Source of the DNA: Clostridia bacterium
Lineage (GTDB): Bacteria; Bacillota; Clostridia; Oscillospirales; Acutalibacteraceae
Length of the DNA stretch: 39,922 nt
Reading direction: 5' to 3'
Assembly: GCA_017398425.1 (NCBI GenBank)
Contig: JAFQFZ010000057.1
Span: forward strand, 1-39,922
Of this stretch, positions 30,912 through 39,476 are shown piece by piece. A model generated the notes under the pieces. That model ran no database searches, had not been told where the DNA came from, and saw only the letters and a list, made by a program, of their open reading frames with translations. The position numbers and the translations under genes were made by a program. Numbering within the stretch: the first letter of the stretch is position 1; every line of letters begins with the position of its first letter.

Positions 30912-33731
30912 TTATTTCTCGGCGGCAAGGCCCTTCTTCATCGCAGCAAGCGTTGCGGTGAGGGTGCTGTCGAGCTTCAAATAGTTCGTGATGTAGTCGG
31001 TGCCGTCGATGTTGGCGTAGTCGTTGACACTGAACCACACCGCGCCCTTGATGCAGTTGACGAACTCGTAGCCGGGTTCTTCGCGCTTGGCAAAGCAATC
31101 GAACATCGCTTCCACCCACGCTGCCTGCTTTGCGGCGTTGCGACCGAGAGTGGTCGATTTCCAACCGCCGATGCCCCAGTCGTAGATCTTTTCGCCGCCC
31201 GCACCCACCGCGAACTCCGAAATGATTGCGGGATACTCGTCAAAGTAAGGCGTATTCTTTTCGTAGAGCGTGCGATAGTGATCCTCAAACGAGGTCAGCG
31301 TCGCGTTGTTGGCGGTTTCGTACGCCGTCAGACCGATCACCTGCATATACTCGGTGCCGGGCATGAAGCACAGGTGCTCGCCCCAGGCACAGTACGGCGT
31401 GGTACCGGCGATCGGATTGAAGATCCAGATGCAGTTGTCGACACCCTCTTCCTCGAAGATGTCGTAGAGGCGACGCCACGTCTCGATGAAGATGTCGGGA
31501 TCAAGCAGGTTGACGATACCCGAATAGCTCGTCCAGTCGGTGTTCATCTCGTTGTTGAGACGGAACAGCACGGGCTTGCCGTACTTCTTGATGTCACGTG
31601 CCAGTGTACGGAAGTGCTTGTCGTAGTCGCCGCGCAGGATATCGTACATCGGGGTGTAACCCGCCAGATTCGTATTGTTACTGGTGGTGAACTGATAGGT
31701 GAACTGCAAGACCGGTTTGCCGTTGAAGCCGTTGCCGCCCGCAAAACGTGCCGCCTGCTCCGAGGGGAAATAGTGCAGGGTATTGCTCCAACCGATGTGC
31801 GTGTAGGTCGGCATGATCTCATAGTCGTAGTCGAGCGTCGTGGAGAGGCGATCGTATTCCGATTGGATCTTATCCTCATTCGCGCCGTGTTCGGACATAC
31901 TCGCCGAGAAGAAGCCCCAGTCGGTGCTCGTTTGATTCACAAGCTTGTTGTAGTACGCGAGCGTTTCGGCGTTCCACGCATCGGGGATCTCCGCCTCGTA
32001 GGCACCTTGCGCGTTCTTGGCGGTGCCGACGGGGGTGATCTCCTTGAACGATTTGACGATGGTGTCCATATCCGTCGCGCGGTTGGTGGTCGCCTTCATC
32101 ACAAGGAGATAGAAGTTGACGTATTCGTTGTTTTTGCGAATGATCGCAATGTGGTAGTACGGCATGTCGATGTTCTCGTTGTCGTTGATGACGATGTCAT
32201 ACTGCTTGACGGTGTAGCCCGCCAGCTTGCTCGTCGAGGTCGCCGTCGCGCGCACACGCGACAGACCGTTGCGCGAGAGGTAACTGTCGTCAACGATATA
32301 CCGCTCCACCCACTCGGTCAGATAGGTGTTCCAGCCGCCTGCGGTGTTGCCGTAGGGGTTTTGGTTTTCGTGCGACACGTTGAGCACGAAATCGTCCGCC
32401 ACATAGCGCGAACGAAGCTCGGAGAGCGAGTAGTCCGCTTCAAACGACGTGGACGGCAGGGTCATTACGTAACCGTCGGACAGGTTGACCACACGCGCTT
32501 TGTTTGCGGTGTAGAAGATCTGCTTGACGTCCGCGCTCGATGCGGGAGCGGAAAAGTCGTTGATGAGGCGGTTGTCGTAGTAATAGTCCACGTCCTTCAC
32601 GGTCGACGAGACGATCGCGTTGGTCGAATCGTTGTAGGTCGATTTCCAAATGAGGCTCTTGTCGCGGTTCTGGTCGATATAGGAGCGGATGCCCGCGGAA
32701 TACGAGAACAGGAACAGCGCGTCCATCATGTTGCACTCTTCGCGATAGTCGATGTTGCCCGCTTCCATTTGCACCGCGTTGATGTCGCGTTGACCCGACA
32801 GACCGCCGAACAGCGTCAAGGCGTCCATCGTGTTGACCGTACCGTCGGCGTTGACGTCGCCCTTCGGATACGCAAAGGTGATCTCGACCTTTTGCTTTTC
32901 GGTGACGTTCGCGATCGTGTAGGTGTTGTTCGTGCCGACGAGCTCCTTACCGTTCGCCTTGACGGTCAGCGTACCAAAGGACGGACGATAGCTCTCGTTC
33001 ATGTTGACGGTGAAGGTGTAATCCGTACCGTCGATGGCGACGAATTCCCCATTCGCGGGGGTGATGGTGTAGGCATCCGTCTCCTCGGGGAACTTGATCT
33101 TGTAGCGATTGGGTTCCGTCGCACGGATGGTCACGTCGTCGATGAACTGTTGCCACACGCCCGTCGCGGTGTGATGGTGGAATGCAAGGTACACCGTCTG
33201 ACCGCGGTAGGCGTTGAGGTCGGCGATCATCTCTTCGTAATCGTTGCCGCTGTAATACTTGCGGTCGAGCACGATCTGATCCTCGGTGAGTGTGGTGGGA
33301 TCGGTGATCGGCGTGGTGGAGGCGTAAACCGTGATGTAATCCGCATAGCCGGTCATGTAGCTGGTGTAGATCTGGAAGCTGAGCTCCACCGACGCTTCGG
33401 TCATCGAAGGCAACGCAACACCCGGAAGCGTGATGTACTCATCGGGGGTCATGTAGTAGTTGCCGCTCATCGCCGACCGGGATTCGAGGCATTGACCGCT
33501 GGTGGGATAGCCGCTGTAGCCGTAGGTGTCGATCTGCCAGCTGTAGCCGTCGCCGTCGATGTCGTAGTCGACCCAGCCCTCGGGAAGCTCGGAGGAACCT
33601 TCAAAATCCTCATAGAACAGAATGGTCTCCGCCGCCGATACCTCGACAGGAGCGGCCGAGTAGGGTGTCACACAGCCCAAAAGACCGAAAACGCACACAA
33701 GCGCGAGAAGTCGTTTACTGATGTGTTTCAT
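30912..33731 (-). CDS. Secreted GH26-like glycoside hydrolase with internal dockerin
   Basis: This 939-residue exported enzyme has an N-terminal signal with a possible lipobox (LLGC, Cys20) or cleavage near VSAAE. A carbohydrate-binding/adhesin-like jelly roll follows (FYEDFEGSSELPEGW, about 38-205), a small beta domain (about 208-288), a dockerin-like pair (GDVNADGTVNTMDALTLFGGL and NIDYREECNMMDALFLFSY, about 291-349), and a long C-terminal region ending in a clan-A catalytic domain. RLNNEMNTDW supplies the likely acid/base Glu728 and IISEFAVG the likely nucleophile Glu839, the GH26 pattern of beta-mannanases and related enzymes. The ATG at 33731 behind AAAGGAAA is preferred over an upstream in-frame start inside the neighbouring gene. 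It is 22 nt downstream of its leaderless paralogue. Confidence 0.8.
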   Translation of the reverse strand: MKHISKRLLALVCVFGLLGCVTPYSAAPVEVSAAETILFYEDFEGSSELPEGWVDYDIDGDGYSWQIDTYGYSGYPTSGQCLESRSAMSGNYYMTPDEYITLPGVALPSMTEASVELSFQIYTSYMTGYADYITVYASTTPITDPTTLTEDQIVLDRKYYSGNDYEEMIADLNAYRGQTVYLAFHHHTATGVWQQFIDDVTIRATEPNRYKIKFPEETDAYTITPANGEFVAIDGTDYTFTVNMNESYRPSFGTLTVKANGKELVGTNNTYTIANVTEKQKVEITFAYPKGDVNADGTVNTMDALTLFGGLSGQRDINAVQMEAGNIDYREECNMMDALFLFSYSAGIRSYIDQNRDKSLIWKSTYNDSTNAIVSSTVKDVDYYYDNRLINDFSAPASSADVKQIFYTANKARVVNLSDGYVMTLPSTSFEADYSLSELRSRYVADDFVLNVSHENQNPYGNTAGGWNTYLTEWVERYIVDDSYLSRNGLSRVRATATSTSKLAGYTVKQYDIVINDNENIDMPYYHIAIIRKNNEYVNFYLLVMKATTNRATDMDTIVKSFKEITPVGTAKNAQGAYEAEIPDAWNAETLAYYNKLVNQTSTDWGFFSASMSEHGANEDKIQSEYDRLSTTLDYDYEIMPTYTHIGWSNTLHYFPSEQAARFAGGNGFNGKPVLQFTYQFTTSNNTNLAGYTPMYDILRGDYDKHFRTLARDIKKYGKPVLFRLNNEMNTDWTSYSGIVNLLDPDIFIETWRRLYDIFEEEGVDNCIWIFNPIAGTTPYCAWGEHLCFMPGTEYMQVIGLTAYETANNATLTSFEDHYRTLYEKNTPYFDEYPAIISEFAVGAGGEKIYDWGIGGWKSTTLGRNAAKQAAWVEAMFDCFAKREEPGYEFVNCIKGAVWFSVNDYANIDGTDYITNYLKLDSTLTATLAAMKKGLAAEK

Positions 33732-33753
33732 AATTCGTATTTCCTTTTCTTTC

Positions 33754-35508
33754 TTACTGTTTGAGTCCGCGTCCGAGTGCTTCGATCGCAGGAAGCACAC
33801 CGTCATCGAGTTCAAAATAATTCATGACGTAATCCTTGCCGTCGATGGTCGCATAGTCGTTCGCACCGAACCACACAGCACCCTTGATGTTCTTGACGAA
33901 TTCGTAGCCTTCTTCGTCGCGGTGCTTGAAGCACTCGAACATCTCGTCGATCCACTGCACCTGACGATCGAGATGACGTCCCTGCGGACGGTAGATCCAC
34001 GCCGCTTCCTCGTATTGATAGTTGGCCGCACCGCCGGCACCCGCACCGAACTCCGAAATGACCCACGGGTAGTTGTCGAAATACGGTTGGTTCTTTTGGT
34101 AGAGACGGCGATAGTGCAGTTCAAACGATACATAGTCCTCCGGCTCGTTGCCGCGCTCATACGCCGTCAAACCGAGGATCTGCACGCACTCACGGCTCGG
34201 GATGTAGGTGTAATACTCGCCCCAGTTGGAGTACGGCGTGGAGACGGAGATGGGATTGAAGATCCACATCGTGTTGTCCACACCCTCTTCGCGGAAGATG
34301 CGGTACAAGCGCTCCCACGTGTACACAAACACATCGGGATCGAGCAGGTTGACGATGCCCGAATAACTCGTCCAGTCGGTGTTCATCTCGTTGTTGAGAC
34401 GGAACAGCACGGGATGGCGATACGCCTTGATGTCACGGGCGAGCTGACGAAGCTGATCGTCGAACTTGCCGCGCATGATATCGAAGGTCGGTGTGTACGC
34501 CGCAAGATCCACGTTGTTGGAGGCGGTGAACTGATAGGTGAACTGCAAAACAGGCTTGCCGTTGAAGCCGTTGCCGCCGGCGAATTTGTTCGCCTGCTCG
34601 GTGGGGAAGGCGTTGGGGCGCTTGCCATACAAGAGGTGCGTGTAGGTCGGCATGATCTCGTAGTCGTAGCCGCCGAGCAACGTCTTCATGCGGTTATAAT
34701 CCGCTTCGATGCGCTTATCCTGATAGTCGAAGGAGTCATCGTCTTTGTCGACCATGCTGGCACGGAAGAAGCCCCATTCGGTGTGGCTTTGGGTTTTCAG
34801 CTTCTCGAAGTACGCCTTCGTTTCGTCGTTCCAGTAGTCGGGGGTCGGACAGTCGAAGGTCACGTCCGCGTTCTTCGCCGTGCCGATGCGCCACATCTCG
34901 GTGAAGGAGCGGATCATGCAGTCGAATTCCTCGGTCATGTCGGTCGCGGCCTTCATAACAAACAGATGGAACACGATGTTGGAATCGATCTTTTTCACAA
35001 CGGCGATGTGGTAGTACGGCATCGCGATGTCGCCGGGATCGTTGATGTAGAGATCGTAGTTGCGTACCGTGTAGCCGGCGAGCATATCGTCGCGCTCCGT
35101 CGTTTCGCGGATGCGACGGATGTTGTTGTCATGCAGGAAGTTATCGTCGATGATGTAGCGTTCGAGCCACTCGGTCAGATAGATGTTCCAGCATCCCTCT
35201 TTGTGGGCGTAGGGGTTTTTGTCCTCGCGCGATACGTTCAGGATGTAGCGATCGCTGACGTAGCGCGAGCGCTGTGCACTCCAAAAATAATCCGGAGTGA
35301 TGTCGGCAGACGGCAGCGTGTACGCCGTGCCGTCGGGCAGGTTGATGACGCGGGCGCGACCCTCGGCAAAGAAGATCTGCTTGACGTCGTGGCATTCGGG
35401 CTTTGCGGGAAGCGCTTCGGACAGTGCGCCGTCCACATAGCAGTCACAGCGTTCCGCCTTTGCATTGGCGAAAAAGTCGGTCGGATCGGCATAATACGAT
35501 TTCCACAT
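33754..35508 (-). CDS. Leaderless GH26-like paralogue
   Basis: This 584-residue protein is closely similar along its whole length to residues about 361-939 of the secreted enzyme downstream: MWKSYYADP aligns with IWKSTYNDS, and the catalytic region is nearly the same (KPVLFRLNNEMNTDWTSYSG, Glu374; WVISEFGAGAGG, Glu486). It begins with no signal peptide, carbohydrate-binding module or dockerin, so it should stay in the cytoplasm, perhaps acting on imported oligosaccharides. The promoter at 35557-35585 and GAGG just before the ATG leave no room for an upstream signal sequence. It is the first gene of the pair and a clear tandem duplication. The substrate (mannan-type or other beta-glycan) is not decided. 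Confidence 0.8.
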   Translation of the reverse strand: MWKSYYADPTDFFANAKAERCDCYVDGALSEALPAKPECHDVKQIFFAEGRARVINLPDGTAYTLPSADITPDYFWSAQRSRYVSDRYILNVSREDKNPYAHKEGCWNIYLTEWLERYIIDDNFLHDNNIRRIRETTERDDMLAGYTVRNYDLYINDPGDIAMPYYHIAVVKKIDSNIVFHLFVMKAATDMTEEFDCMIRSFTEMWRIGTAKNADVTFDCPTPDYWNDETKAYFEKLKTQSHTEWGFFRASMVDKDDDSFDYQDKRIEADYNRMKTLLGGYDYEIMPTYTHLLYGKRPNAFPTEQANKFAGGNGFNGKPVLQFTYQFTASNNVDLAAYTPTFDIMRGKFDDQLRQLARDIKAYRHPVLFRLNNEMNTDWTSYSGIVNLLDPDVFVYTWERLYRIFREEGVDNTMWIFNPISVSTPYSNWGEYYTYIPSRECVQILGLTAYERGNEPEDYVSFELHYRRLYQKNQPYFDNYPWVISEFGAGAGGAANYQYEEAAWIYRPQGRHLDRQVQWIDEMFECFKHRDEEGYEFVKNIKGAVWFGANDYATIDGKDYVMNYFELDDGVLPAIEALGRGLKQ

Positions 35509-35556
35509 ACCGGTTACCTCGCTTTCGTTGGGTTTTCAGAAAAGGATACTGTTTTT

Positions 35557-35585
35557 AGTATAGCATAGCTTCAAGGTCTTTGCAA
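35557..35585 (-). promoter_or_regulatory. Promoter of the GH26 gene pair
   Basis: On the minus strand TTGCAA (35580-35585) and TATACT (35557-35562) are 17 nt apart. The leaderless gene starts about 40 nt downstream. Confidence 0.72.
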
Positions 35586-35621
35586 TATAAAAAAACCGTC
35601 CCGACGGTCGTCAAGACGGTT
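35586..35621 (-). terminator. Terminator of the 5'-nucleotidase-NhaC operon
   Basis: On the minus strand AACCGTC (complement of 35615-35621) and GACGGTT (complement of 35594-35600) form a stem followed by TTTTTTT. An inner CCGACGG/CCGTCGG overlap offers an alternative fold. It ends just before the GH26 promoter. Confidence 0.75.
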
Positions 35622-35630
35622 TTGTAAAAA

Positions 35631-36947
35631 TCAAGTCTTTGTTTTGCGCTCGGGGATCAGGAAGATGAACACAAGCGAGCTGAGAAGCAATAGGAACGGA
35701 TAGAACAGATACGGCATCACCTCAAACGCGGAAAGCGTGACTCCCGCCTCCTTCGCCGCCGTGAGAGCGACGAGCATCTGCGCGCCATAGGGGATCACAC
35801 CCTGAAAAACACAGGAGAACGTATCAAGAATGGACGCGGTCTTGCGCGGGGACACGCCGTAGGACTGTGCCATCTCTTTGGCAATGGGATTTGCCATCAC
35901 GATGGCGACGGTGTTGTTGGCGGTGGCGATATCCATCGCACCGACCAACAGTCCCATGCCGAGCTGACCGCTTTTCTTGCCCTTGAAGAGGCGTTTTGTC
36001 GCGTACAGCAGGGCATCAAAGCCGCCGTTCTTACGCACCAACGCGCAGATCGCCGTCACGAGCACCGTCACGAGAATGGTCTCGTACATACCCGAAACGC
36101 CGCTTCCCATCGAAGAAAGCAGATCAGTCGGTTGCACCGCACCCGTTGCGAGCATGATCGCCGCACCCGACAGAATACCGATGAGCAACACGACAAACAC
36201 ATTGTTCAGAAACACACCGCCGACAAGCACCAACACATACGGCAGAAGCTGAAGAAGATCGTAGTCCCCCGTCACCTGTCCCGTCACATCACTTCCGAGC
36301 GAGACGAGCAAAATGACGATCATTGCCAACAGCGCCGCGGGAAGGGCGATGAGAAAGTTTTCGCGAAACTTGTCCTTCATCCGACAACCTTGTCCGTTGC
36401 AAGCGGCGATGGTGGTGTCCGAGATGAACGAGAGGTTGTCACCGAACATCGCTCCGCCGATCACCGAACCGACACACAGCGCCGCGTTAAAACCGGACGC
36501 GCTTGCCACCGACACGGCGATCGGTGTGAGAAGCGTGATGGTACCGACCGAGGTGCCCATCGCCAGCGACACAAACGCGCTCACGACAAACAGCACCACG
36601 GGTGCCAGTTGAACGGGGATAATGGACAGCATGAAGTAGGCGACACTTTGCGCGCTTTCGCGTCCGACCGTGCCGACAAACACACCCGCCGTCAAAAATA
36701 TGAGGATCATCGTGACGATGTTTTTGTCACCGATCCCCTTCCCCATCAGCGACAGCTTTTCTTCAAACGTCACTTTACGGTTCTGCAAGCACGCCGCCAA
36801 AAGCGCCGCCATGAAGATCACGACGATCGGGATCTGATAAAACCCCATCTCGATTCGGAACCCATATTCAAACAGGATACCGAGTCCCAAATACAAAACC
36901 ACAAATAAACCGATCGGCAACAACGCCAATGCGTTCCCTTTTTTCAT
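35631..36947 (-). CDS. nhaC: NhaC-family Na+/H+ antiporter
   Basis: This 438-residue polytopic membrane protein has the NhaC signature GGAMFGDNLSFISDTTIAA about 160-180 residues in, plus AMGTSVGTITLLTPIA and a second-half repeat DIATANNTVAIVMANPIAKEM. Members exchange Na+ for H+; some transport amino acids or organic acids, so the substrate is not certain. Twelve or so hydrophobic stretches are visible. GGAGG lies 8-9 nt before the ATG at 36947. It follows the 5'-nucleotidase gene by 24 nt on the same strand and ends at a terminator, so the two form an operon. A physiological link between them is not obvious. Confidence 0.86.
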   Translation of the reverse strand: MKKGNALALLPIGLFVVLYLGLGILFEYGFRIEMGFYQIPIVVIFMAALLAACLQNRKVTFEEKLSLMGKGIGDKNIVTMILIFLTAGVFVGTVGRESAQSVAYFMLSIIPVQLAPVVLFVVSAFVSLAMGTSVGTITLLTPIAVSVASASGFNAALCVGSVIGGAMFGDNLSFISDTTIAACNGQGCRMKDKFRENFLIALPAALLAMIVILLVSLGSDVTGQVTGDYDLLQLLPYVLVLVGGVFLNNVFVVLLIGILSGAAIMLATGAVQPTDLLSSMGSGVSGMYETILVTVLVTAICALVRKNGGFDALLYATKRLFKGKKSGQLGMGLLVGAMDIATANNTVAIVMANPIAKEMAQSYGVSPRKTASILDTFSCVFQGVIPYGAQMLVALTAAKEAGVTLSAFEVMPYLFYPFLLLLSSLVFIFLIPERKTKT

Positions 36948-36971
36948 GATTGCCTCCGAAAGCCAAAAAAT

Positions 36972-38882
36972 TTAAGAGCGCTTAAATGCCTTGGCGGCAC
37001 TGACCGCCGCCAAGCTCAACAAAAGCGTCAACGGGATCCAAAGCGTCGTCTCCTCAAAATGACCGGTCAGCGGCGATTTTGAAGGATCGGTCGGTGTGGT
37101 GACGGTGGTAGTTGTCGTTTGCTCCTCCACGATCGTCATGCGCCCACTGCCGTAAACGGTACGGTAATCCACAAAGAACGAGGGGTATTTTTCGGTGAGC
37201 GGCGAATTGCTCGCACGCACCACATGATCTTCAAAGCCCTGCACATACGCCGCCAGCGTCATGTAATCCTCCATCACGTAATCGAGTACGTTGACCGAGT
37301 CGTTCAGCATCGCAAAGCCGCCGCCCATATCGCGCAATGTGTAGTTGTAACCGGCAAGATTGTAGCGAGCATCCAACACAAGCGGATCCCATGTGTCGGT
37401 GTCTTTGTTGTACACCTTCACATCGCGCACACGATACGCTCCGCTCGGACCGCGTTGCCATACATCCATCTCATCGGCTTCCATCGTATTGGGGATGGCG
37501 GTATTGACGGTGTAGGTGATACCGGAAACGTGAAGCAGACTGCCGTTCTCTGCGCGCCCCACGTCCCGCGTGCTCCATTCCAGCATATCCAGCAGTTGTT
37601 GGCCGGTGACGGTTTGCAAGCACGCCACGTTGCCAAACGGCAACATATCCTTGCAGGTCTTATAGGTCATATCGCCTGTAATGGCGGTGTTGCGGATACC
37701 ACCGCCGTTCATCACCGCCACGTCCACATCCAAATCCATACTATCAAACACATAGTACAGCGCGTCGGCCGCAAAATCGCCCGAATTGGTTTGCTGTGTA
37801 CGCACCAAGCGATTGCCGTTTTCGTCGTAATTGTCCAGCGTCACTTCGGCGCGCCCGATCACCTGTCCGAGTTGCTCATCCACCTGTGACATCCAACCGC
37901 TGAGCACCGCCGAGGTGGCCGGATCCGACAACCTCACCGTACCCTCATACAAGTCCGAACGGAGCTCCACACCGTTTTCGGTTTCTTCCCATTCGATAAA
38001 ATCGGTTTGCACCTGACCGCTCTGTGCGTCGATGACCATCATGCCGATGCGATCAAAATACTCGCCCGTCTGCGTCAAAACCACCTCGTCTTCGGCGGCA
38101 TCGTGCAGACGTTTCTCCTCGATGATCGTGTGCGAGTGACCGTCGATAAACGCATCGATCCCGGTCACGTTGACGATGGTTTCCTCCGATGTCCAAGGAC
38201 GCGACGACGGATCCACGCCCAAATGCCCAAGCGCGATCACCACCGTTGCACCATCGGCTTTGGCCTCATTCACCGCGCGCTGTACATCGGCATAAAGTGC
38301 CGCGCCGTCCGCGCCGCCGGCGATGCCGTAAATATAGCGTCCGTTTTCGTCTTGAAAATATGACGGTGTGGTTTTTGTGAGGGTTTCGGGGGTGGTGATG
38401 CCGACGATGGCGATCGTCTGCTCACCGCACGAGAATAGTTGATAGCTTGGAAGCAGATTCTCGCCGCGTACCCCGTTTTGTTCGTGATAGAAATTGCAAG
38501 ACACATACGGATACGCCGCGCGATCCATCAACGCAAAGCATCCATCCATACCGTAATCCATTTCGTGGTTGCCAAGAGTGGCTGCATCGTAACCGGCTGT
38601 GTTCATCAAATCGATGATGCTCATGCCCTTATCCATCGAGCCATAGGCTGTTCCCTGCGCATGATCGCCGGCATCCACCAAGAGCACATGCTTATATTGC
38701 GTTTGCAAATCCTGCTTGACAGCCGCAATCACGTCGTAACTCAACGAGCCGTCGATATAGGTATGTACGTCGTTCGTGTATAAAATGACGATATCCTCCG
38801 ACAACGTCGATTCCGCACTCGTCGGAACCCACATCAAAAGCAACAAAAAGCATGCCAGTAAGCACGACAATCCCTTTTTCAT
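36972..38882 (-). CDS. Surface 5'-nucleotidase/UshA-family metallophosphatase
   Basis: This 636-residue exported enzyme has a signal peptide (residues 1-23, ending PTSAES). The metallophosphatase domain carries YTNDVHTY, VDAGDHAQG, GNHEMDYG, ALGHLGVD and DGHSHT, the ligands for a di-metal site. The 5'-nucleotidase C-terminal domain has TNSGDFAADALYYVF and VMNGGGIRN. A Thr-rich linker (EEQTTTTTVTT) leads to SPLTG (603-607), a hydrophobic segment (about 613-630) and KRS, the layout of a sortase cell-wall sorting signal. It probably releases phosphate and nucleosides from extracellular nucleotides. AAGGGGGCG precedes the ATG; the promoter is at 38919-38947. Confidence 0.87.
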   Translation of the reverse strand: MKKGLSCLLACFLLLLMWVPTSAESTLSEDIVILYTNDVHTYIDGSLSYDVIAAVKQDLQTQYKHVLLVDAGDHAQGTAYGSMDKGMSIIDLMNTAGYDAATLGNHEMDYGMDGCFALMDRAAYPYVSCNFYHEQNGVRGENLLPSYQLFSCGEQTIAIVGITTPETLTKTTPSYFQDENGRYIYGIAGGADGAALYADVQRAVNEAKADGATVVIALGHLGVDPSSRPWTSEETIVNVTGIDAFIDGHSHTIIEEKRLHDAAEDEVVLTQTGEYFDRIGMMVIDAQSGQVQTDFIEWEETENGVELRSDLYEGTVRLSDPATSAVLSGWMSQVDEQLGQVIGRAEVTLDNYDENGNRLVRTQQTNSGDFAADALYYVFDSMDLDVDVAVMNGGGIRNTAITGDMTYKTCKDMLPFGNVACLQTVTGQQLLDMLEWSTRDVGRAENGSLLHVSGITYTVNTAIPNTMEADEMDVWQRGPSGAYRVRDVKVYNKDTDTWDPLVLDARYNLAGYNYTLRDMGGGFAMLNDSVNVLDYVMEDYMTLAAYVQGFEDHVVRASNSPLTEKYPSFFVDYRTVYGSGRMTIVEEQTTTTTVTTPTDPSKSPLTGHFEETTLWIPLTLLLSLAAVSAAKAFKRS

Positions 38883-38918
38883 ATAGGTCGCCCCCTTGAT
38901 TCTCTAAAGGATAGTTTC

Positions 38919-38947
38919 AGTATACCGCAAAGCCGATGAAAATGCAA
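38919..38947 (-). promoter_or_regulatory. Promoter of 5'-nucleotidase-nhaC operon
   Basis: On the minus strand TTGCAT (38942-38947) and TATACT (38919-38924) are 17 nt apart. Confidence 0.7.
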
Positions 38948-38975
38948 CCGATGTCGATCGACTCGCCAATTTTGC

Positions 38976-39005
38976 ACATATTCCTTTCGTTTCCATCATA
39001 TACAT
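38976..39005 (+). promoter_or_regulatory. SigmaE-like sporulation promoter of spoIIID
   Basis: ACATATT (38976-38982) and CATATACAT (38997-39005) are 14 nt apart, close to the known mother-cell sigmaE pattern (-35 like GCATATT, -10 like CATACAAT). No sigmaA pair is evident here, and spoIIID is a known sigmaE target in Bacillus. The leader to the ATG would be about 20 nt. Confidence 0.5.
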
Positions 39006-39032
39006 ACAGCACCATAAGAAACAAAGAGGGCG

Positions 39033-39305
39033 ATGGGTGTGAAGGGTGTGGATGAAGAGCGCGTGTGGCGATCGGCGGTGTACATTCTGGAGAACGGTGC
39101 CACCGTACGCGCCGCCGCGACGCATTTCGGCGTCAGCAAGAGTACCGTGCACAAGGATGTGACCGAACGTCTCAAGAGACTCGACCCGACGGTATACGGG
39201 CAGGTACGGCAGGTTTTGGAGTTCAACAAGTCGCAACGACACATTCGCGGCGGCAATGCCACAAAAGCGAAATATCGCCGCACAAATTGCCGTGCGAACG
39301 CTTGA
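39033..39305 (+). CDS. spoIIID: Sporulation transcriptional regulator SpoIIID
   Basis: This 90-residue helix-turn-helix protein switches mother-cell gene expression during sporulation. Hallmarks are AVYILENGATVRAAATHFGVSKSTVHKDVTERL (HTH, about 16-48) and LEFNKSQRHIRGGNATKAKY near the C-terminus, nearly the family consensus. Length is normal (about 80-93). The ATG at 39033 lies very close to AGAGGG; a GTG two codons later (39039) would have better spacing, so the exact start is uncertain. The divergent neighbour is the 5'-nucleotidase operon. Its stop codon overlaps the -35 box of the tRNA-Leu promoter. Confidence 0.94.
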   Translation: MGVKGVDEERVWRSAVYILENGATVRAAATHFGVSKSTVHKDVTERLKRLDPTVYGQVRQVLEFNKSQRHIRGGNATKAKYRRTNCRANA

Positions 39306-39330
39306 CACCGACCCGAAAATGCGCTATGAT
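39302..39330 (+). promoter_or_regulatory. Promoter of tRNA-Leu
   Basis: TTGACA (39302-39307) and TATGAT (39325-39330) are 17 nt apart. The -35 contains the spoIIID TGA stop. Confidence 0.82.
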
Positions 39331-39347
39331 ACTTAAAGCTCCCACAC

Positions 39348-39434
39348 GCCGCTGTGGTGGAACTGGCAGACACAAGGGACTTAAAATCCCTCGGTAGCGA
39401 TACCGTACCGGTTCGATCCCGGTCAGCGGCACCA
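39348..39434 (+). tRNA. tRNA-Leu (anticodon UAA)
   Basis: This class II tRNA has acceptor GCCGCTG/CAGCGGC, anticodon arm AGGGA-CTTAAAA-TCCCT (anticodon TAA), a long variable arm CGGTAGCGATACCG and the T loop TTCGATC. CCA is encoded (39432-39434). Confidence 0.95.
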
Positions 39435-39436
39435 AG

Positions 39437-39476
39437 AAAAAAGTCCCTTTTGTCTACTGACAAAAGGGACTTTTTT
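39437..39476 (+). terminator. Terminator after tRNA-Leu
   Basis: A-run plus AAGTCCCTTTTGTC (39441-39454) pairs with GACAAAAGGGACTT and T-run (39459-39476) around a 4-nt loop. The hairpin array begins at its end. Confidence 0.88.

Noticed and set aside
31278..33764. An 828-codon plus-strand open frame opposite the secreted GH26 gene
   Set aside because: Antisense shadow; composition dominated by Val, Arg, Asp, His and Gly, with no recognisable domain, while the opposite strand encodes a clear modular enzyme.
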